A stretch of DNA of 64,000 nt from Comamonas thiooxydans (lineage in GTDB: Bacteria; Pseudomonadota; Gammaproteobacteria; Burkholderiales; Burkholderiaceae_C): contig NZ_AP026738.1 in assembly GCF_002157685.2 (NCBI RefSeq), positions 4,526,001 to 4,590,000 on the forward strand. Direction: 5' to 3'. Both the position numbers and the translations under genes were made by a program. The notes below the pieces were generated by a model. The model saw only the letters and a list, made by a program, of their open reading frames with translations. It had not been told where the DNA came from and ran no database searches. Numbering within the stretch: the first letter of the stretch is position 1; each line of letters opens with the position of its first letter. Positions 16,948-26,019 of this stretch are shown in pieces.

Positions 16948-18354
16948 TCAGGCCCGCGCCCAGCTCCAATTGAGCACGCCCATCAGCGCCACGGCGACCA
17001 GGGCCAGCATCAGCACGCTTTGCTGCACCCAGCGCCGCTGGGCAGCACCTTGCGCCAGCAGTTGCACCGCCATCTCCACCTTGCCGGGCGAAGCCATGAG
17101 CAGCAGCGAGGCACTGACGTTGTGCACGGCCATGAATGGCAGCAGCGGCGCGCCCAGCGCATGGGCTATCTCGGCCTGCGTGGCCGCGAACATGGCATTG
17201 GCCCCGGTATTGGAGCCGGTCACGAAGCCACCCAGCGCTCCCACAAAGGGTGCGGCCAGCAGATACAGCGACCCGCTGCGGGCCAGTGCCTGCGCCAGTT
17301 GCGCGGCCATGCCCGAAACCGCCATCAGCACGCCCAGCACAATGAACAGCGCTGTGACCGGCGCCACCTGCAGCCAGGAGCGCCAGACCTTTGCCAGCGA
17401 TGGGCGCGCCGGCCGGCCTCGCGTGAAAAAAACCGCTGCCACCAGCAGCCACAGCCCCGGCGAGGCCAGCCCATGCCAGGCAGCGGGCAGATCCAGGGTG
17501 CGCAGCAGCGCTGCGGCCGCCAGCACGCCGCCCAGCAGCAGCGCATAGGCGGCCAGCGCACGCCGCCCCGGCGCGCTCAGGGACGGCTTGTCCGCGTCCG
17601 CCCGCGACACGCGCAGGCGCAGCAGATGCCAGCCCACCACCACCAAGGCACCGAGCGCTCCCGCGGGCGCCGTGCCGGCCAGGGTATTCATCAAGGCTAC
17701 GGCCGCCGTCAGCGACAGACCCGACAGCAGGCCCTGCAGCAGAGCCGGCCAGCGACGCCCCGGCGCACTCGCCAGAGCCGCCGCCATGCCGGTGATGACA
17801 AACGGAATCACGCTGACCAGGGCCGAAGCCTGACCCAGCTCCTTGAACGGCAGACCCGCCATGGTGGCCGCCACCAGCGTCCCCGGCCCCATGGAGCCCC
17901 AGGGCACGGCGCAAAGGCCCAGCAGGCCGATAAGCACCACCTTGCGCGGCGACAGCCCGAAGTGCGCGAGCAGCGGTATGCCTATGGTCACGCCCACGCC
18001 AAAGCCGGTGACCGACTCGGCAAACGGCGTGATGCCATGCACCACCAGCAGCACGGCGCCCGTGCCGCTGCCGGCCCTGGCCAGCAGCCAGTCGGCCAGG
18101 GCCTTCTGCGCCCCTGACTCGCGCAGCACCTCGGACAGCAGCAGCCCGCCGGCCACGATCAACAGCACTTCCAGCAACACCGGCGCCCAGTGCATGCAGG
18201 CGGCCAGCCATGTTGAAGCGGGCTGCGCAAACGCCAGGGCAATCACCAGCAGCGCCACCGCCACGCCCAGCGCTGCGGCATGCAGCGAGCGCCAGCCCGC
18301 CAGCAGGACGGCGATGACGGTGGCCACGGGCAAGGCACTGATAAACATGTACAT
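16948..18354 (-). CDS. L-lactate permease family transporter
   Basis: A 468-residue inner-membrane carrier with about twelve to fourteen helices. FAESVTGFGVGVTIGIPLL, VPWGSMGPGT and VTGSNTGANAMFAATQ are the diagnostic segments of the LctP family, which imports L- or D-lactate and glycolate. It is shorter than E. coli LldP (about 550). Three close ATG codons exist (18363, 18354, 18348). 18354 is preferred because GAGG lies nine bases upstream. The divergent XRE-cupin regulator and the palindromes between the two genes point to local control. A lactate or related 2-hydroxyacid is the likely substrate. Confidence 0.82.
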   Translation of the reverse strand: MYMFISALPVATVIAVLLAGWRSLHAAALGVAVALLVIALAFAQPASTWLAACMHWAPVLLEVLLIVAGGLLLSEVLRESGAQKALADWLLARAGSGTGAVLLVVHGITPFAESVTGFGVGVTIGIPLLAHFGLSPRKVVLIGLLGLCAVPWGSMGPGTLVAATMAGLPFKELGQASALVSVIPFVITGMAAALASAPGRRWPALLQGLLSGLSLTAAVALMNTLAGTAPAGALGALVVVGWHLLRLRVSRADADKPSLSAPGRRALAAYALLLGGVLAAAALLRTLDLPAAWHGLASPGLWLLVAAVFFTRGRPARPSLAKVWRSWLQVAPVTALFIVLGVLMAVSGMAAQLAQALARSGSLYLLAAPFVGALGGFVTGSNTGANAMFAATQAEIAHALGAPLLPFMAVHNVSASLLLMASPGKVEMAVQLLAQGAAQRRWVQQSVLMLALVAVALMGVLNWSWARA

Positions 18355-18370
18355 TGCATTCATCCTCGAA

Positions 18371-18410
18371 AAATAATTTCCTATACGCAAAATTATTTTC
18401 TCATAGGAAA
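18371..18410. promoter_or_regulatory. Interleaved palindromes between permease and XRE regulator
   Basis: TTTCCTAT (18377-18384) and ATAGGAAA (18403-18410) form one inverted repeat. AAATAATTT (18371-18379) and AAATTATTT (18390-18398) form a second, overlapping one. The AT-rich tract lies between the divergent genes in otherwise GC-rich DNA and is the probable operator and promoter region for both. Confidence 0.6.
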
Positions 18411-18451
18411 ATTTTCAACACAAGAACAGACGCCATGACAAGGAGCCAGGC

Positions 18452-19027
18452 TTGAACTCCACCACCGCATCGCAGGCATCGGAGCAGGATGTGCTTTTCG
18501 GCGCCGCCGTCCGCGCGCGCCGCGCCCAGTTGGGCATCACACTGGATCAGCTGGCCCAGGCCAGCGGCGTTTCACCGGGCGCGCTGTCGCGCGTGGAGCG
18601 CGGTCTGCTGGCCACCAGCCTGCGCAATGCCATGGCGATTGCACAAGGTCTGGGCTGCGAGCTGGGCGAGTTGGTGCAAAGCGCGCCCAGCGCGCAGATC
18701 ACGCGCGCCGGCGAGAACCTGCGCTTTGTCGACGAGGCCAGCGGCGTGGAGCGCCTGGCCCTGGCCAGCCCCAGCGCGGGTGTGAACCTCGTGCAATACC
18801 GCTTTCCGCCGCATGCGGTCTCCAGCCATTTCGCGGCCCATCGCGCAGGCACACGCGAGGTCTTTCATGTGCTGGAAGGCAGCATCGAAGTCTTCACCGC
18901 CCAGGAGCAGGTGCTGCTGCATGCGGGCGACACGGCCACGCTGGTGGTGGACAGCGAGCACCGCCTGGCCAATGCCTCGGGCCAGCCCGCACGCCTGCTG
19001 CTGCTGGTGCTGTCGCCCCCGCTCTGA
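18452..19027 (+). CDS. XRE-type regulator with C-terminal cupin domain
   Basis: A 191-residue repressor or activator. The helix-turn-helix covers about residues 17-70 (ITLDQLAQASGVSPGALSRVE), followed by a cupin sensor with FPPHAVSSHFAAHRAGTREVFHV-type histidines and GDTATLVVDSEHRLAN. Proteins of this build usually sense small metabolites such as amino acids, polyamines or sugars acids. The start is a TTG at 18452, fixed by AAGGAG seven bases upstream. No ATG fits. It is divergent from the lactate-type permease and probably controls it through the palindromes between them. Confidence 0.87.
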   Translation: MNSTTASQASEQDVLFGAAVRARRAQLGITLDQLAQASGVSPGALSRVERGLLATSLRNAMAIAQGLGCELGELVQSAPSAQITRAGENLRFVDEASGVERLALASPSAGVNLVQYRFPPHAVSSHFAAHRAGTREVFHVLEGSIEVFTAQEQVLLHAGDTATLVVDSEHRLANASGQPARLLLLVLSPPL

Positions 19028-19048
19028 AGCGCTGCCGCCTGTCGCCTC

Positions 19049-20050
19049 TCAATAGGCGCTGTCGGCCAGCGAGGCCCAGAGGTGCGCGGCCACCAACGCG
19101 CGCCAGGGCTTGAACTGTTCCAGCCAGTCGCTGGCGGCACGCGCATCGGGTTTGTCGCCACCCGTGAGCAGGCCTATGGCCCGGCGCACCGCCACATCGC
19201 CGTGCAAGCTGCCGTCGGGCCAGCCATAGCCGCGCAGCAAGGTGTAATTCACCGTCCACGGACCGATGCCCTTGACCGCCAGCAATTGCGCCGAGGCAGC
19301 GGCCACATCCTCCTCGGCCCAGCGCCCGGCGGCGCTGCGGGCGGCCCAGTCGTCCAGCGGCAACCGGCCTTCGGCAACGGCCTGGGCCACGGCCAGCAGG
19401 GTCTGGGCCTTGGCCTGGGAAAAGCCCGCACCGCGCAGCGTGTCCAGCCCCAAGGCTGCCACGCGCTGTGCATCGGGATAGGCGTGCAGGGCCGGCATGT
19501 CCCCTTCTTGCGCCAGCGGCTCGCCCGCCAGCGCTATCAGCTTGCGCCGCAGCGAAACGGCCACGGCCACCGTGATCTGCTGGCCGGTGATGGCCCAGGT
19601 CAGCGCCTCGAAGGGTGTGGGCGAGCCGGGCACATGCAGGCCGGCCTGGCGCGACAGCAGCACTCCCAGCTCGGGGTGATCGCCATGCGCCAGCTCCAAT
19701 TGGCCAGGCGCGTAGATCAGCCCCAGCATGCGTTTCACCATGGCTTGCAGCGCTGCCAGGTCTGCCTCGGCCGGCTCTGCGTGCGCTGCATGCAAGCGGG
19801 CCTGCACCTGTCCGGTCTGCCATTGCAGCTGCAGCAAGGCGGGGTTGCGCTTCCACATGATGGCCTTGTGCAGGCTGTGCGCAACGGCATCGACCCGCTC
19901 GGCCAGTTGCTGCTCGTCGCGATCATGGAAATGCACGAATTCGTCGAAGCGGTAACGCGCGGGCAGGGCAATGGAGACTTCAAGCAGCATGCGGTTTTCT
20001 ATCACAGGGGCGGCGCCGTAGTGCGTCTGTGCTTCATTCGTGAAATTCAT
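19049..20050 (-). CDS. DNA-3-methyladenine glycosylase, AlkA type
   Basis: This base-excision repair enzyme of 333 residues removes alkylated purines from DNA. The helix-hairpin-helix lies in LLAVKGIGPWTVNYTLLRGYG, and the catalytic aspartate is expected in LHGDVAVRRAI just after it. PTPFEALTWAITGQQITVAVAV is the conserved segment at the start of the glycosylase domain. The N-terminal 130 residues match the AlkA_N-like part. It lies 80 bases downstream of an Ada-like gene on the same strand, a usual partner in the adaptive response. Its ATG abuts a palindromic repeat. Confidence 0.87.
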   Translation of the reverse strand: MNFTNEAQTHYGAAPVIENRMLLEVSIALPARYRFDEFVHFHDRDEQQLAERVDAVAHSLHKAIMWKRNPALLQLQWQTGQVQARLHAAHAEPAEADLAALQAMVKRMLGLIYAPGQLELAHGDHPELGVLLSRQAGLHVPGSPTPFEALTWAITGQQITVAVAVSLRRKLIALAGEPLAQEGDMPALHAYPDAQRVAALGLDTLRGAGFSQAKAQTLLAVAQAVAEGRLPLDDWAARSAAGRWAEEDVAAASAQLLAVKGIGPWTVNYTLLRGYGWPDGSLHGDVAVRRAIGLLTGGDKPDARAASDWLEQFKPWRALVAAHLWASLADSAY

Positions 20051-20126
20051 AGCTGCTGTCGCTCGTCAATCAATGATTTCAGATAGATATCCATTCAGAA
20101 ACATTGAAGAAAATGCGATGACAGCT
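20051..20126. repeat. Two-tier palindromic element, copy B
   Basis: AGCTGCTGTCGC at the left end pairs imperfectly with GCGATGACAGCT at the right end. The inner part GTCAATCAATGATTTCAGAT is close to the inner arm of the element at 7589. It occupies the whole gap between the ada-like gene and alkA. Confidence 0.6.
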
Positions 20127-20130
20127 CTCT

Positions 20131-21042
20131 TTAAGAGAGCTTGAGTTGGGCCTGCTGGGCCTCGCGCAGCAGCAGCGCACGCTTGCGCTCCACGCCCCAG
20201 CGATAGCCCGAGATGCTGCCATCGTTGCGCAGCACACGATGACAGGGCACGGCCACGGCAATCGGATTGGCCGCCACCGCGCTGGCCACGGCCCGCGTGG
20301 CGCTTGGCTGGCCCAGTTGCCTGGCCAGTTCGCTGTAGCTGACGGTCTGGCCGGCCGGAATGCTCTGCAGCGCCTGCCACACGCGCTGCTGAAACGCCGT
20401 ACCCTGAATATCCAGCGGCAGGGCCAGCCCCACCCGAGGCTGCTCCATCAGGGCCACCACCTGGGCCACGGTCTGTTCATATTGCGCATCGGCTCCGATC
20501 AGCTGCGCCGCCGCAAAACGCTGCTGCAGATCATCCACCAGCGCATGGGGATCATCGCCCAGCAGCACGCAGCACACGCCCTTGTCGGTGCTGGCCACCA
20601 GCAGGCTGCCCAGCGAGCACTCGGCCAGGGCAAAGCGGATGCGCTGGTCCTGGCCGCGCCTGCGGTAGGACTGCGGCGCCATGCCCAGCATGGCCGGTGC
20701 GTCCTTGTAGAAGCTGCTGCTGGCTTCATAGCCACTCAGATAGGCCGCATCGGTGACCGACTCGCTGGCCTCCTGCGCCAGCGCGGCACGCACATGCCTG
20801 CCTCGATGGGCCTTGGCATAGGCCTTGGGCGTGAGCCCCGTGGTGCGCTTGAAGTTGCGGTGCAACTGCCAGGGACTGAGTCCCAGCCGCTGCGCCAGTT
20901 CCTCCAGCGCGGGCATGGGCTCTTCGCTCTCCAGCCAGCGGCAGCACTGGATCATGCGCTCATCTGTTTGCGAATTTGCAGCGGCGGTGGAAGGCAGAGG
21001 ACTGGGCATGGCTTGATCTCGGCTGAGTGCGTTTTCTGTCAT
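20131..21042 (-). CDS. Ada-like AraC regulator fused to O6-methylguanine-DNA methyltransferase
   Basis: A 303-residue fusion. Residues about 31-128 form an AraC helix-turn-helix (LEELAQRLGLSPWQLHRNFKRTTG, SVTDAAYLSGYEASSSFY). The C-terminal half is a methyltransferase whose acceptor Cys267 is in VAVPCHRVLRNDG. Classical Ada also has an N-terminal zinc domain that takes methyl groups from phosphotriesters and activates the protein. That domain is absent here, so activation must differ. A short hairpin AGCTCTCT/AGAGAGCT spans the stop codon. alkA follows on the same strand and is the likely target gene. Confidence 0.9.
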   Translation of the reverse strand: MTENALSRDQAMPSPLPSTAAANSQTDERMIQCCRWLESEEPMPALEELAQRLGLSPWQLHRNFKRTTGLTPKAYAKAHRGRHVRAALAQEASESVTDAAYLSGYEASSSFYKDAPAMLGMAPQSYRRRGQDQRIRFALAECSLGSLLVASTDKGVCCVLLGDDPHALVDDLQQRFAAAQLIGADAQYEQTVAQVVALMEQPRVGLALPLDIQGTAFQQRVWQALQSIPAGQTVSYSELARQLGQPSATRAVASAVAANPIAVAVPCHRVLRNDGSISGYRWGVERKRALLLREAQQAQLKLS

Positions 21043-21163
21043 CGGTCTGTGACTGGCCCGACTTTACGCAAAGCGATGGCAGCATGCATCCACGTTCTTG
21101 CAGGCTTTGTGTGCCCGGATTCGGTTACGCTGCGCGCACTGACCTATCAAAGATGATTTGACC

Positions 21164-22039
21164 ATGACGAATGAATCCTCCGGTTGCCCCCTGCATGGCG
21201 GCGCAGCCATCGTCCGCGACGAGAAAGCCCAGCTCGACTTCAGCCGTGACATGAGCTATGGCGACTATCTGCATCTGGACCAGATTCTCACGGCCCAGCA
21301 TCCGCTGTCGCCCGCCCATGACGAGATGCTCTTCATCGTGCAGCACCAGACCAGCGAGCTGTGGATGAAGCTGATGCTGCACGAGGTGCGCGCGGCTACG
21401 GCAGCCATTGCCAATGCCTCTGGCGAGACCAAGCCCGATGCCTTCAAGATGCTGGCGCGTGTCTCGCGCATCATGGAGCAGCTGGTCAGCGCCTGGACCG
21501 TGCTGTCCACCATGACACCGCCCGAATATTCGGCCATGCGCCCCTATCTGGCCAACTCCAGCGGCTTCCAGAGCTACCAGTACCGCTGCATCGAGTTTGC
21601 CCTGGGCAACAAGAATGCGGCCATGCTCCAGCCCCACGCCCACCGCAGCGATCTGCTGGCCCAGGTGCAGGCCGCCTACGAATCGCCATCGCTGTACGAC
21701 GTGGCCCTGCAATTGCTGGCCCGCGAAGGCATCGCCGTGCCTGCCGACCGCCTGCAGCGCGACTGGACCCAGCCCTATGAGGCCAGCGAGGGCGTGAAAC
21801 AGGCATGGATCACCGTCTACCGCGATCCGCACAAGTATTGGGATCTGTACCAGTTGGGCGAGAAGCTGGCCGATATCGAAGATGCCTTCCGTCTCTGGCG
21901 CTTCCGCCACCTGACCACGGTGGAGCGCGTCATCGGCTTCAAGCGCGGCACGGGTGGCACCGGCGGTGTGAGCTATCTCAAGAAGATGCTGGACGTGGTG
22001 CTGTTCCCTGAAATCTGGAGCCTGCGCACCGAGCTGTAG
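21164..22039 (+). CDS. kynA: Tryptophan 2,3-dioxygenase
   Basis: This cytoplasmic haem dioxygenase opens the indole ring of tryptophan to N-formylkynurenine, the first step of the kynurenine pathway. It is 291 residues long, the normal bacterial length. The active-site stretch [18 protein letters not shown] is at about 52-70, the substrate-binding SYQYRCIEF follows, and [16 protein letters not shown] is the conserved mobile loop near the C-terminus. ATG at 21164 was chosen over the TTG at 21158. It is separated from kynB-kynU by about 4.2 kb of unrelated genes and is followed by its own hairpin. Confidence 0.96.
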   Translation: MTNESSGCPLHGGAAIVRDEKAQLDFSRDMSYGDYLHLDQILTAQHPLSPAHDEMLFIVQHQTSELWMKLMLHEVRAATAAIANASGETKPDAFKMLARVSRIMEQLVSAWTVLSTMTPPEYSAMRPYLANSSGFQSYQYRCIEFALGNKNAAMLQPHAHRSDLLAQVQAAYESPSLYDVALQLLAREGIAVPADRLQRDWTQPYEASEGVKQAWITVYRDPHKYWDLYQLGEKLADIEDAFRLWRFRHLTTVERVIGFKRGTGGTGGVSYLKKMLDVVLFPEIWSLRTEL

Positions 22040-22061
22040 GCCGGCCATCAAGACCATCGCC

Positions 22062-22110
22062 ATTCAGGCTGCCCCTGCTGCTCTTTCGTGACAGCGCGGG
22101 CAGCCTGAAT
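22062..22110 (+). terminator. Hairpin downstream of kynA
   Basis: ATTCAGGCTGCCC (22062-22074) pairs perfectly with GGGCAGCCTGAAT (22098-22110). The following TATTT is only a weak T-run, so it may stabilise the kynA transcript end rather than terminate strongly. Confidence 0.6.
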
Positions 22111-22153
22111 TATTTAGGCTCCGTGCAAAACCTAACATCGCAACAAATTGCCC

Positions 22154-23419
22154 ATGTCTTCCGATCACAGCGCCGCCGAGGCTGCGCCGAACGCCAGCCC
22201 CAAGCCCGACTCTTCCGCCTGGGCCATGCTGGTCTGTCTGCTCACGGGCTTTGCACTGAGCCAGGCCTTCAGAACCGTCACCTCCATCATCGCCGACGGT
22301 CTGCGCACGGACTTCGGCCTGTCCGCACAATCGCTTGGCTCGTTTGCCGGGCTGTTTGCACTGTCCTTCGGCGTGGCCCAGCTGCTCATGGGCATAGGCA
22401 TGGATATCTACGGCCTGCGCCGCACCGTGCTGCTGGCCTTTCCCCTGTCGATTGCGGGGGCTGCTCTATCCGCACTGGCACCCAGCTATTCCTGGCTGAT
22501 GCTGGGCCAGCTGCTGATCGGCGTGGGCTGCTCGCCCGCCTTTCTGGCCAGCACCATGTTCATCGCGCGCCACTTTCCGGCCGATAAATTTGCCTACCTC
22601 TCGGGCATAGGCCTTGGCCTGGGCGGGCTGGGCCTGCTGTTTACCGGCACGCCCATGGCCTGGCTGGTGCAGCACATGGGCTGGCGCGCCGGCTTTGCGC
22701 TGCTGGCGGTGCTGAGTGCGCTGTCCTGGCTGCTGATTTTCTTCAAGGTGCACGAGCCCGAGCTTCCTGGGGACTCCCAGCCCAAGCCCGGCTTCATGCA
22801 GGCACTGCAAGGTTTTGGCAGCCTGCTGCTGCTGCCCCATACCTGGGGCATTGTGCTGCTGGGCATGGTCAGCTATGCCTCGTTTCTCACCGTGCGCGGC
22901 CTCTGGCTCAGTCCAATGCTGATGGACCGCTACCAGTTTTCATTGGTCACGACCGGCAATGTGGCCCTGGCCTGCTCCGTCATTTCGCTGTTTGTGCCTT
23001 CCATGTTCGGCCGGCTGGACCCTGGTCCGGCCAGGCGTCGCCAGCGCATTGCACGCTTTGCGCTGCTCATGGCTGCCGTTTTTGTAGCCCTGGCCCTGCT
23101 CCACCAATCCGTAGGCAGCGTGCTGCTGCTGCTGGTCATGAGTGTGCTTTCAGGCTACGGCACGCTGATCTATGCCGATGTGCGCTCCTCCTACCCACCC
23201 GCCACGACTGGACGCGCACTGTCCATCTTCACCATGGCCATGTTTCTCGGAGCCGCGCTCATGCAGTGGCTGTCCGGGCTGGTCGCAGGCGTTGCGGAAC
23301 GCCAGAATGCCGACATCTATCAGGCCGTGATGCTGATGATTGCCGCCATGCTGGGCAGCGGTGTGCTGGCGTACCAGCTCATCAAGCCTTCGCCATTGCT
23401 GCACAAGGCCAGCAACTGA
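22154..23419 (+). CDS. Major facilitator superfamily transporter
   Basis: A 421-residue inner-membrane carrier with twelve predicted helices and a soluble N-terminal tail of about 25 residues. The loop between helices 2 and 3 reads MGIGMDIYGLRRTVLLAF, the degenerate MFS motif A, and LGQLLIGVGCSPAFLASTMFIARHFP resembles the nitrate and organic anion branch. The substrate cannot be told from sequence. It lies on the same strand 114 bases after kynA, separated by a hairpin, so a link to tryptophan metabolism is possible but not shown. ATG at 22154 is preferred to the TTG at 22148. Confidence 0.83.
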   Translation: MSSDHSAAEAAPNASPKPDSSAWAMLVCLLTGFALSQAFRTVTSIIADGLRTDFGLSAQSLGSFAGLFALSFGVAQLLMGIGMDIYGLRRTVLLAFPLSIAGAALSALAPSYSWLMLGQLLIGVGCSPAFLASTMFIARHFPADKFAYLSGIGLGLGGLGLLFTGTPMAWLVQHMGWRAGFALLAVLSALSWLLIFFKVHEPELPGDSQPKPGFMQALQGFGSLLLLPHTWGIVLLGMVSYASFLTVRGLWLSPMLMDRYQFSLVTTGNVALACSVISLFVPSMFGRLDPGPARRRQRIARFALLMAAVFVALALLHQSVGSVLLLLVMSVLSGYGTLIYADVRSSYPPATTGRALSIFTMAMFLGAALMQWLSGLVAGVAERQNADIYQAVMLMIAAMLGSGVLAYQLIKPSPLLHKASN

Positions 23420-23480
23420 AGCAGTCTATCTGCCAGGCAGGCACCGGCGCGAAAACCATTCCGGCTATGGCAACCGGTTG

Positions 23481-24671
23481 CTAGAGCGCGCCCTCATAGA
23501 GCCAGGGCACATCCATGATGCGCCCGCCCAGGGCGCGCAGCGACAGATCGCGCCCCCAGCGAATAGGCCCTGTCGCATGGAAGATCCGGCCATTGCGCAG
23601 CGAGCGTTCCTGCACCTTGGCATTGCGCTGCCAGCGATTCAGCGCATAGCGGCGCAGCCGCAGACTGACATCCAGATCATGCATGGACAGAGCGCTCTGC
23701 AACTCGGCTGCATCCTCGATGGCCATGCCCGCCCCCTGCGCCAGATAGGGACGCATGGGATGGGCCGCATCGCCCAGCAGGGCTACAAGGCCCTGCGCCA
23801 TCTGGGTCCCTGACGATACCGGCTGCCGGTCGGCCACCGGCCACAAACGCCATTCACCACCCACATCGGGAACATGTTGAACCAGATCCTGCAGGTAAGC
23901 GCATGCGCCCTGAAGATGCTGCAGCAGATCGGGCAGATTGGCCGAGTGATCCCAGTTGTCCAGATCCTCGGGGGCCGGCCCCTGCACAATGACCACCAGA
24001 TTCTGCAGCTCGCCGCGGCGCACGGGGTACTGAATGGCGTGCAGCTGCGGGCCCAGCCACGCCGTGACCTCGCTGGTGCGCAAGCGCTTGGGCAGATTGG
24101 CCTGATGCACCAGGGCACGGTAGGCCAATTGTCCGGTCACGCGCGGCGGGCCATCACCCAGCATCTGTGCGCGCACAGCACTGCGCACGCCATCAGCACC
24201 GATCAGGGCATCGCCCTCGATGAGCTTGCCGGTACTGGTTCGAATGGTGACCACACCGTCCTGCTGGCTATAGCTGCTGACGAACTGGTCGAGGTTGAGG
24301 TGAGCCTCTGGCAGAGCCTGCAAGGCCTCCAGCAGAATCTGGTGCAGGTCGGCGCGATGAATGGTCAGGTAGCTGGCGCCATAGCGCTGCACCATATCTG
24401 CGCCCAGGGGCAATCGCCCCAGCTCCTGCCCCGTCACGGCACTGCAGGCTCGCAAGGACGAAGGGCAGGCCACGACCTGCTGCAACGATCGCTGCAGCCC
24501 CCATGCCTGAAGACAGCGCACCACATTGGGTCCCAGCTGAATACCGGCTCCGACTTCGGAAAACTGCGCTGCACGCTCGAACAGGCGCACGTCCCAGTCA
24601 GCCCGCACCGCCGCAATGGCAGCTGCCAGACCGCCAATACCGCCACCCGCAATCAACACCTGCTTGTTCAT
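23481..24671 (-). CDS. FAD-dependent aromatic hydroxylase (salicylate hydroxylase-like)
   Basis: A 396-residue flavoprotein monooxygenase of the p-hydroxybenzoate hydroxylase group. The FAD dinucleotide fold is QVLIAGGGIGGLAAAIAAV at the N-terminus, the DG motif is LIGADGVRSAVRAQ, and the ribityl-binding motif is LLGDAAHPMRPYLAQGAGMA. Relatives hydroxylate salicylate, 3-hydroxybenzoate or 6-hydroxynicotinate using NAD(P)H and oxygen. The substrate here is unknown. It stands alone, convergent with the MFS gene. AAGAG precedes the start codon. Confidence 0.86.
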   Translation of the reverse strand: MNKQVLIAGGGIGGLAAAIAAVRADWDVRLFERAAQFSEVGAGIQLGPNVVRCLQAWGLQRSLQQVVACPSSLRACSAVTGQELGRLPLGADMVQRYGASYLTIHRADLHQILLEALQALPEAHLNLDQFVSSYSQQDGVVTIRTSTGKLIEGDALIGADGVRSAVRAQMLGDGPPRVTGQLAYRALVHQANLPKRLRTSEVTAWLGPQLHAIQYPVRRGELQNLVVIVQGPAPEDLDNWDHSANLPDLLQHLQGACAYLQDLVQHVPDVGGEWRLWPVADRQPVSSGTQMAQGLVALLGDAAHPMRPYLAQGAGMAIEDAAELQSALSMHDLDVSLRLRRYALNRWQRNAKVQERSLRNGRIFHATGPIRWGRDLSLRALGGRIMDVPWLYEGAL

Positions 24672-24747
24672 GGACTCTTATTGTGCCGCTTAGTCGCCAG
24701 CTTCGAAGAGAACTCTTGTTTGCGCTGCCGCAAACCTTGCAGCCATG

Positions 24748-24773
24748 AAAAAAGCCCGCCAAGGCGGGCTCTT
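24748..24773 (-). terminator. Terminator of the H-NS-like gene
   Basis: Read on the minus strand, AGCCCGCC-TT-GGCGGGCT is followed by a run of T. It lies 20 bases beyond the stop codon at 24794. Confidence 0.9.
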
Positions 24774-24793
24774 TCAACGTGCGCAAAAGCAGA

Positions 24794-25084
24794 TCAAATA
24801 GCGAACTTTTCGCGATCCTGGTCTGCAATCCACTTTGGCGGCTTGCCACGACCGGTCCAAGTCTGACCCGTAGCAGGATCACGATACTTGGGGGCCACCT
24901 TGGCGCCCGCATTGGCGGAAGAGCGCGCGCGAGCGGGAGGGAAAACATCTTCAGCAGTCAAGCCGTACTCGGCAATCAGGCCGCGAACCTTGCTCACAGC
25001 TTCAGCCAGTTCACGCGAACGGGCTTCGTTGATTTGCTGTTCCAGCTCTTCTCTCTGCTTCAGGAGTTCCTTGTAAGTGCTCAT
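24794..25084 (-). CDS. H-NS family histone-like protein
   Basis: A 96-residue nucleoid protein. The N-terminal half is a coiled-coil oligomerisation region (YKELLKQREELEQQINEARS). The C-terminal half carries the DNA-binding motif PKYRDPATGQTWTGRGKPPKW, matching the (Y/F)RxPxTGxTWxGRG(R/K)xPxW signature of the HvrA/BpH3 branch. It binds AT-rich DNA and silences foreign genes. The neighbouring 25.1-26.5 kb tract is unusually AT-rich and holds decayed frames, which is the kind of DNA such proteins coat. It has its own terminator. Confidence 0.95.
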   Translation of the reverse strand: MSTYKELLKQREELEQQINEARSRELAEAVSKVRGLIAEYGLTAEDVFPPARARSSANAGAKVAPKYRDPATGQTWTGRGKPPKWIADQDREKFAI

Positions 25085-25410
25085 GATTTGCGCTTCTTGG
25101 TTGATTAAAGTGGACTCATTATAAATGCCGGAATTTCAAATTCATGATTTTCCGAGTAAGCAAAAACCACAATTCAGAATATTTATAAAATGCAACTACG
25201 TGTTAATAAATAGCTATTCAGCCTCAGGAGCTGCCAATATCCTGTCGATACGCTTTCGTCCAAATCGATCACCGCGAATATCCAGCCACCGCACAAGACC
25301 TTCTCGCCCAGAACGGGCAAATGGCGGCTTTGGCAAGGAATAAACCGGCCGGCGTGTTATGGCTGCCCCCCAGCCTTCATCTGGCAATACTCAAATAGTC
25401 AGCCTGGCCT

Positions 25411-25920
25411 TCAATCCTGAATAGGCACCGGACCCTTGAGCAGTCGGAATCCGTCTTCTCTGCGAGTTGCCCAGGCCTCAGCCTCCTCCAGCTCTCTGGC
25501 ACTGACTTAGAGCCAACCATGCGGTTTCGTGATGCCCTGCTCCGCCCCATATTCCTCGACGACAAACACCCCGCTCCCTGCATTGGCACGCAACCGATCC
25601 GGCCGCCTCATCTCGCACCAAGTCTCAGGCAAAAATTTCAAAGCCAGCGCCTGCTCTTCCTGCAGGTCCTGTGATTTCTCAGCGACCAGCGGCCTATTGG
25701 GCACGCCGATGATGCCCTGCATCTCGTCCAGCGAGCTGCGGCGTGCAGCAACCAGGAATGTCTTCCCTGCTCTCCATCCGGGCAACAGCCAGGCACAGGC
25801 TTGCAGAACCTGATGCATCGCCATTTCGCCATCCAGACAATACATATCGGCGTAAACAACATTGAATACGTCACATAAATATCGTCTAAATGAAATACGT
25901 TTACGCCGCCTAGTGTTCAT
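25411..25920 (-). pseudogene. Possible broken gene of unknown function
   Basis: The frame starts at an ATG at 25920 (MNTRRRKRISFRRYL) and runs 137 residues to a TAA at 25507-25509. After that stop the same frame continues for about 31 more residues with protein-like composition, including SARELEEAEAWATRREDGF, and ends at TGA 25411-25413. This suggests a gene of about 170 residues interrupted by one nonsense codon. It could equally be an intact shorter protein ending KPHGWL. I do not recognise the family. Confidence 0.35.
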
Positions 25921-26019
25921 GCACCTCCATCAAACCTGGCTGGCGCCCTCGCACCAAACCAGCTGCGATTTCTTCCTCGGTCATTGCTGCACAGGCGAAC
26001 TCACTAATCCGCAACAAAG

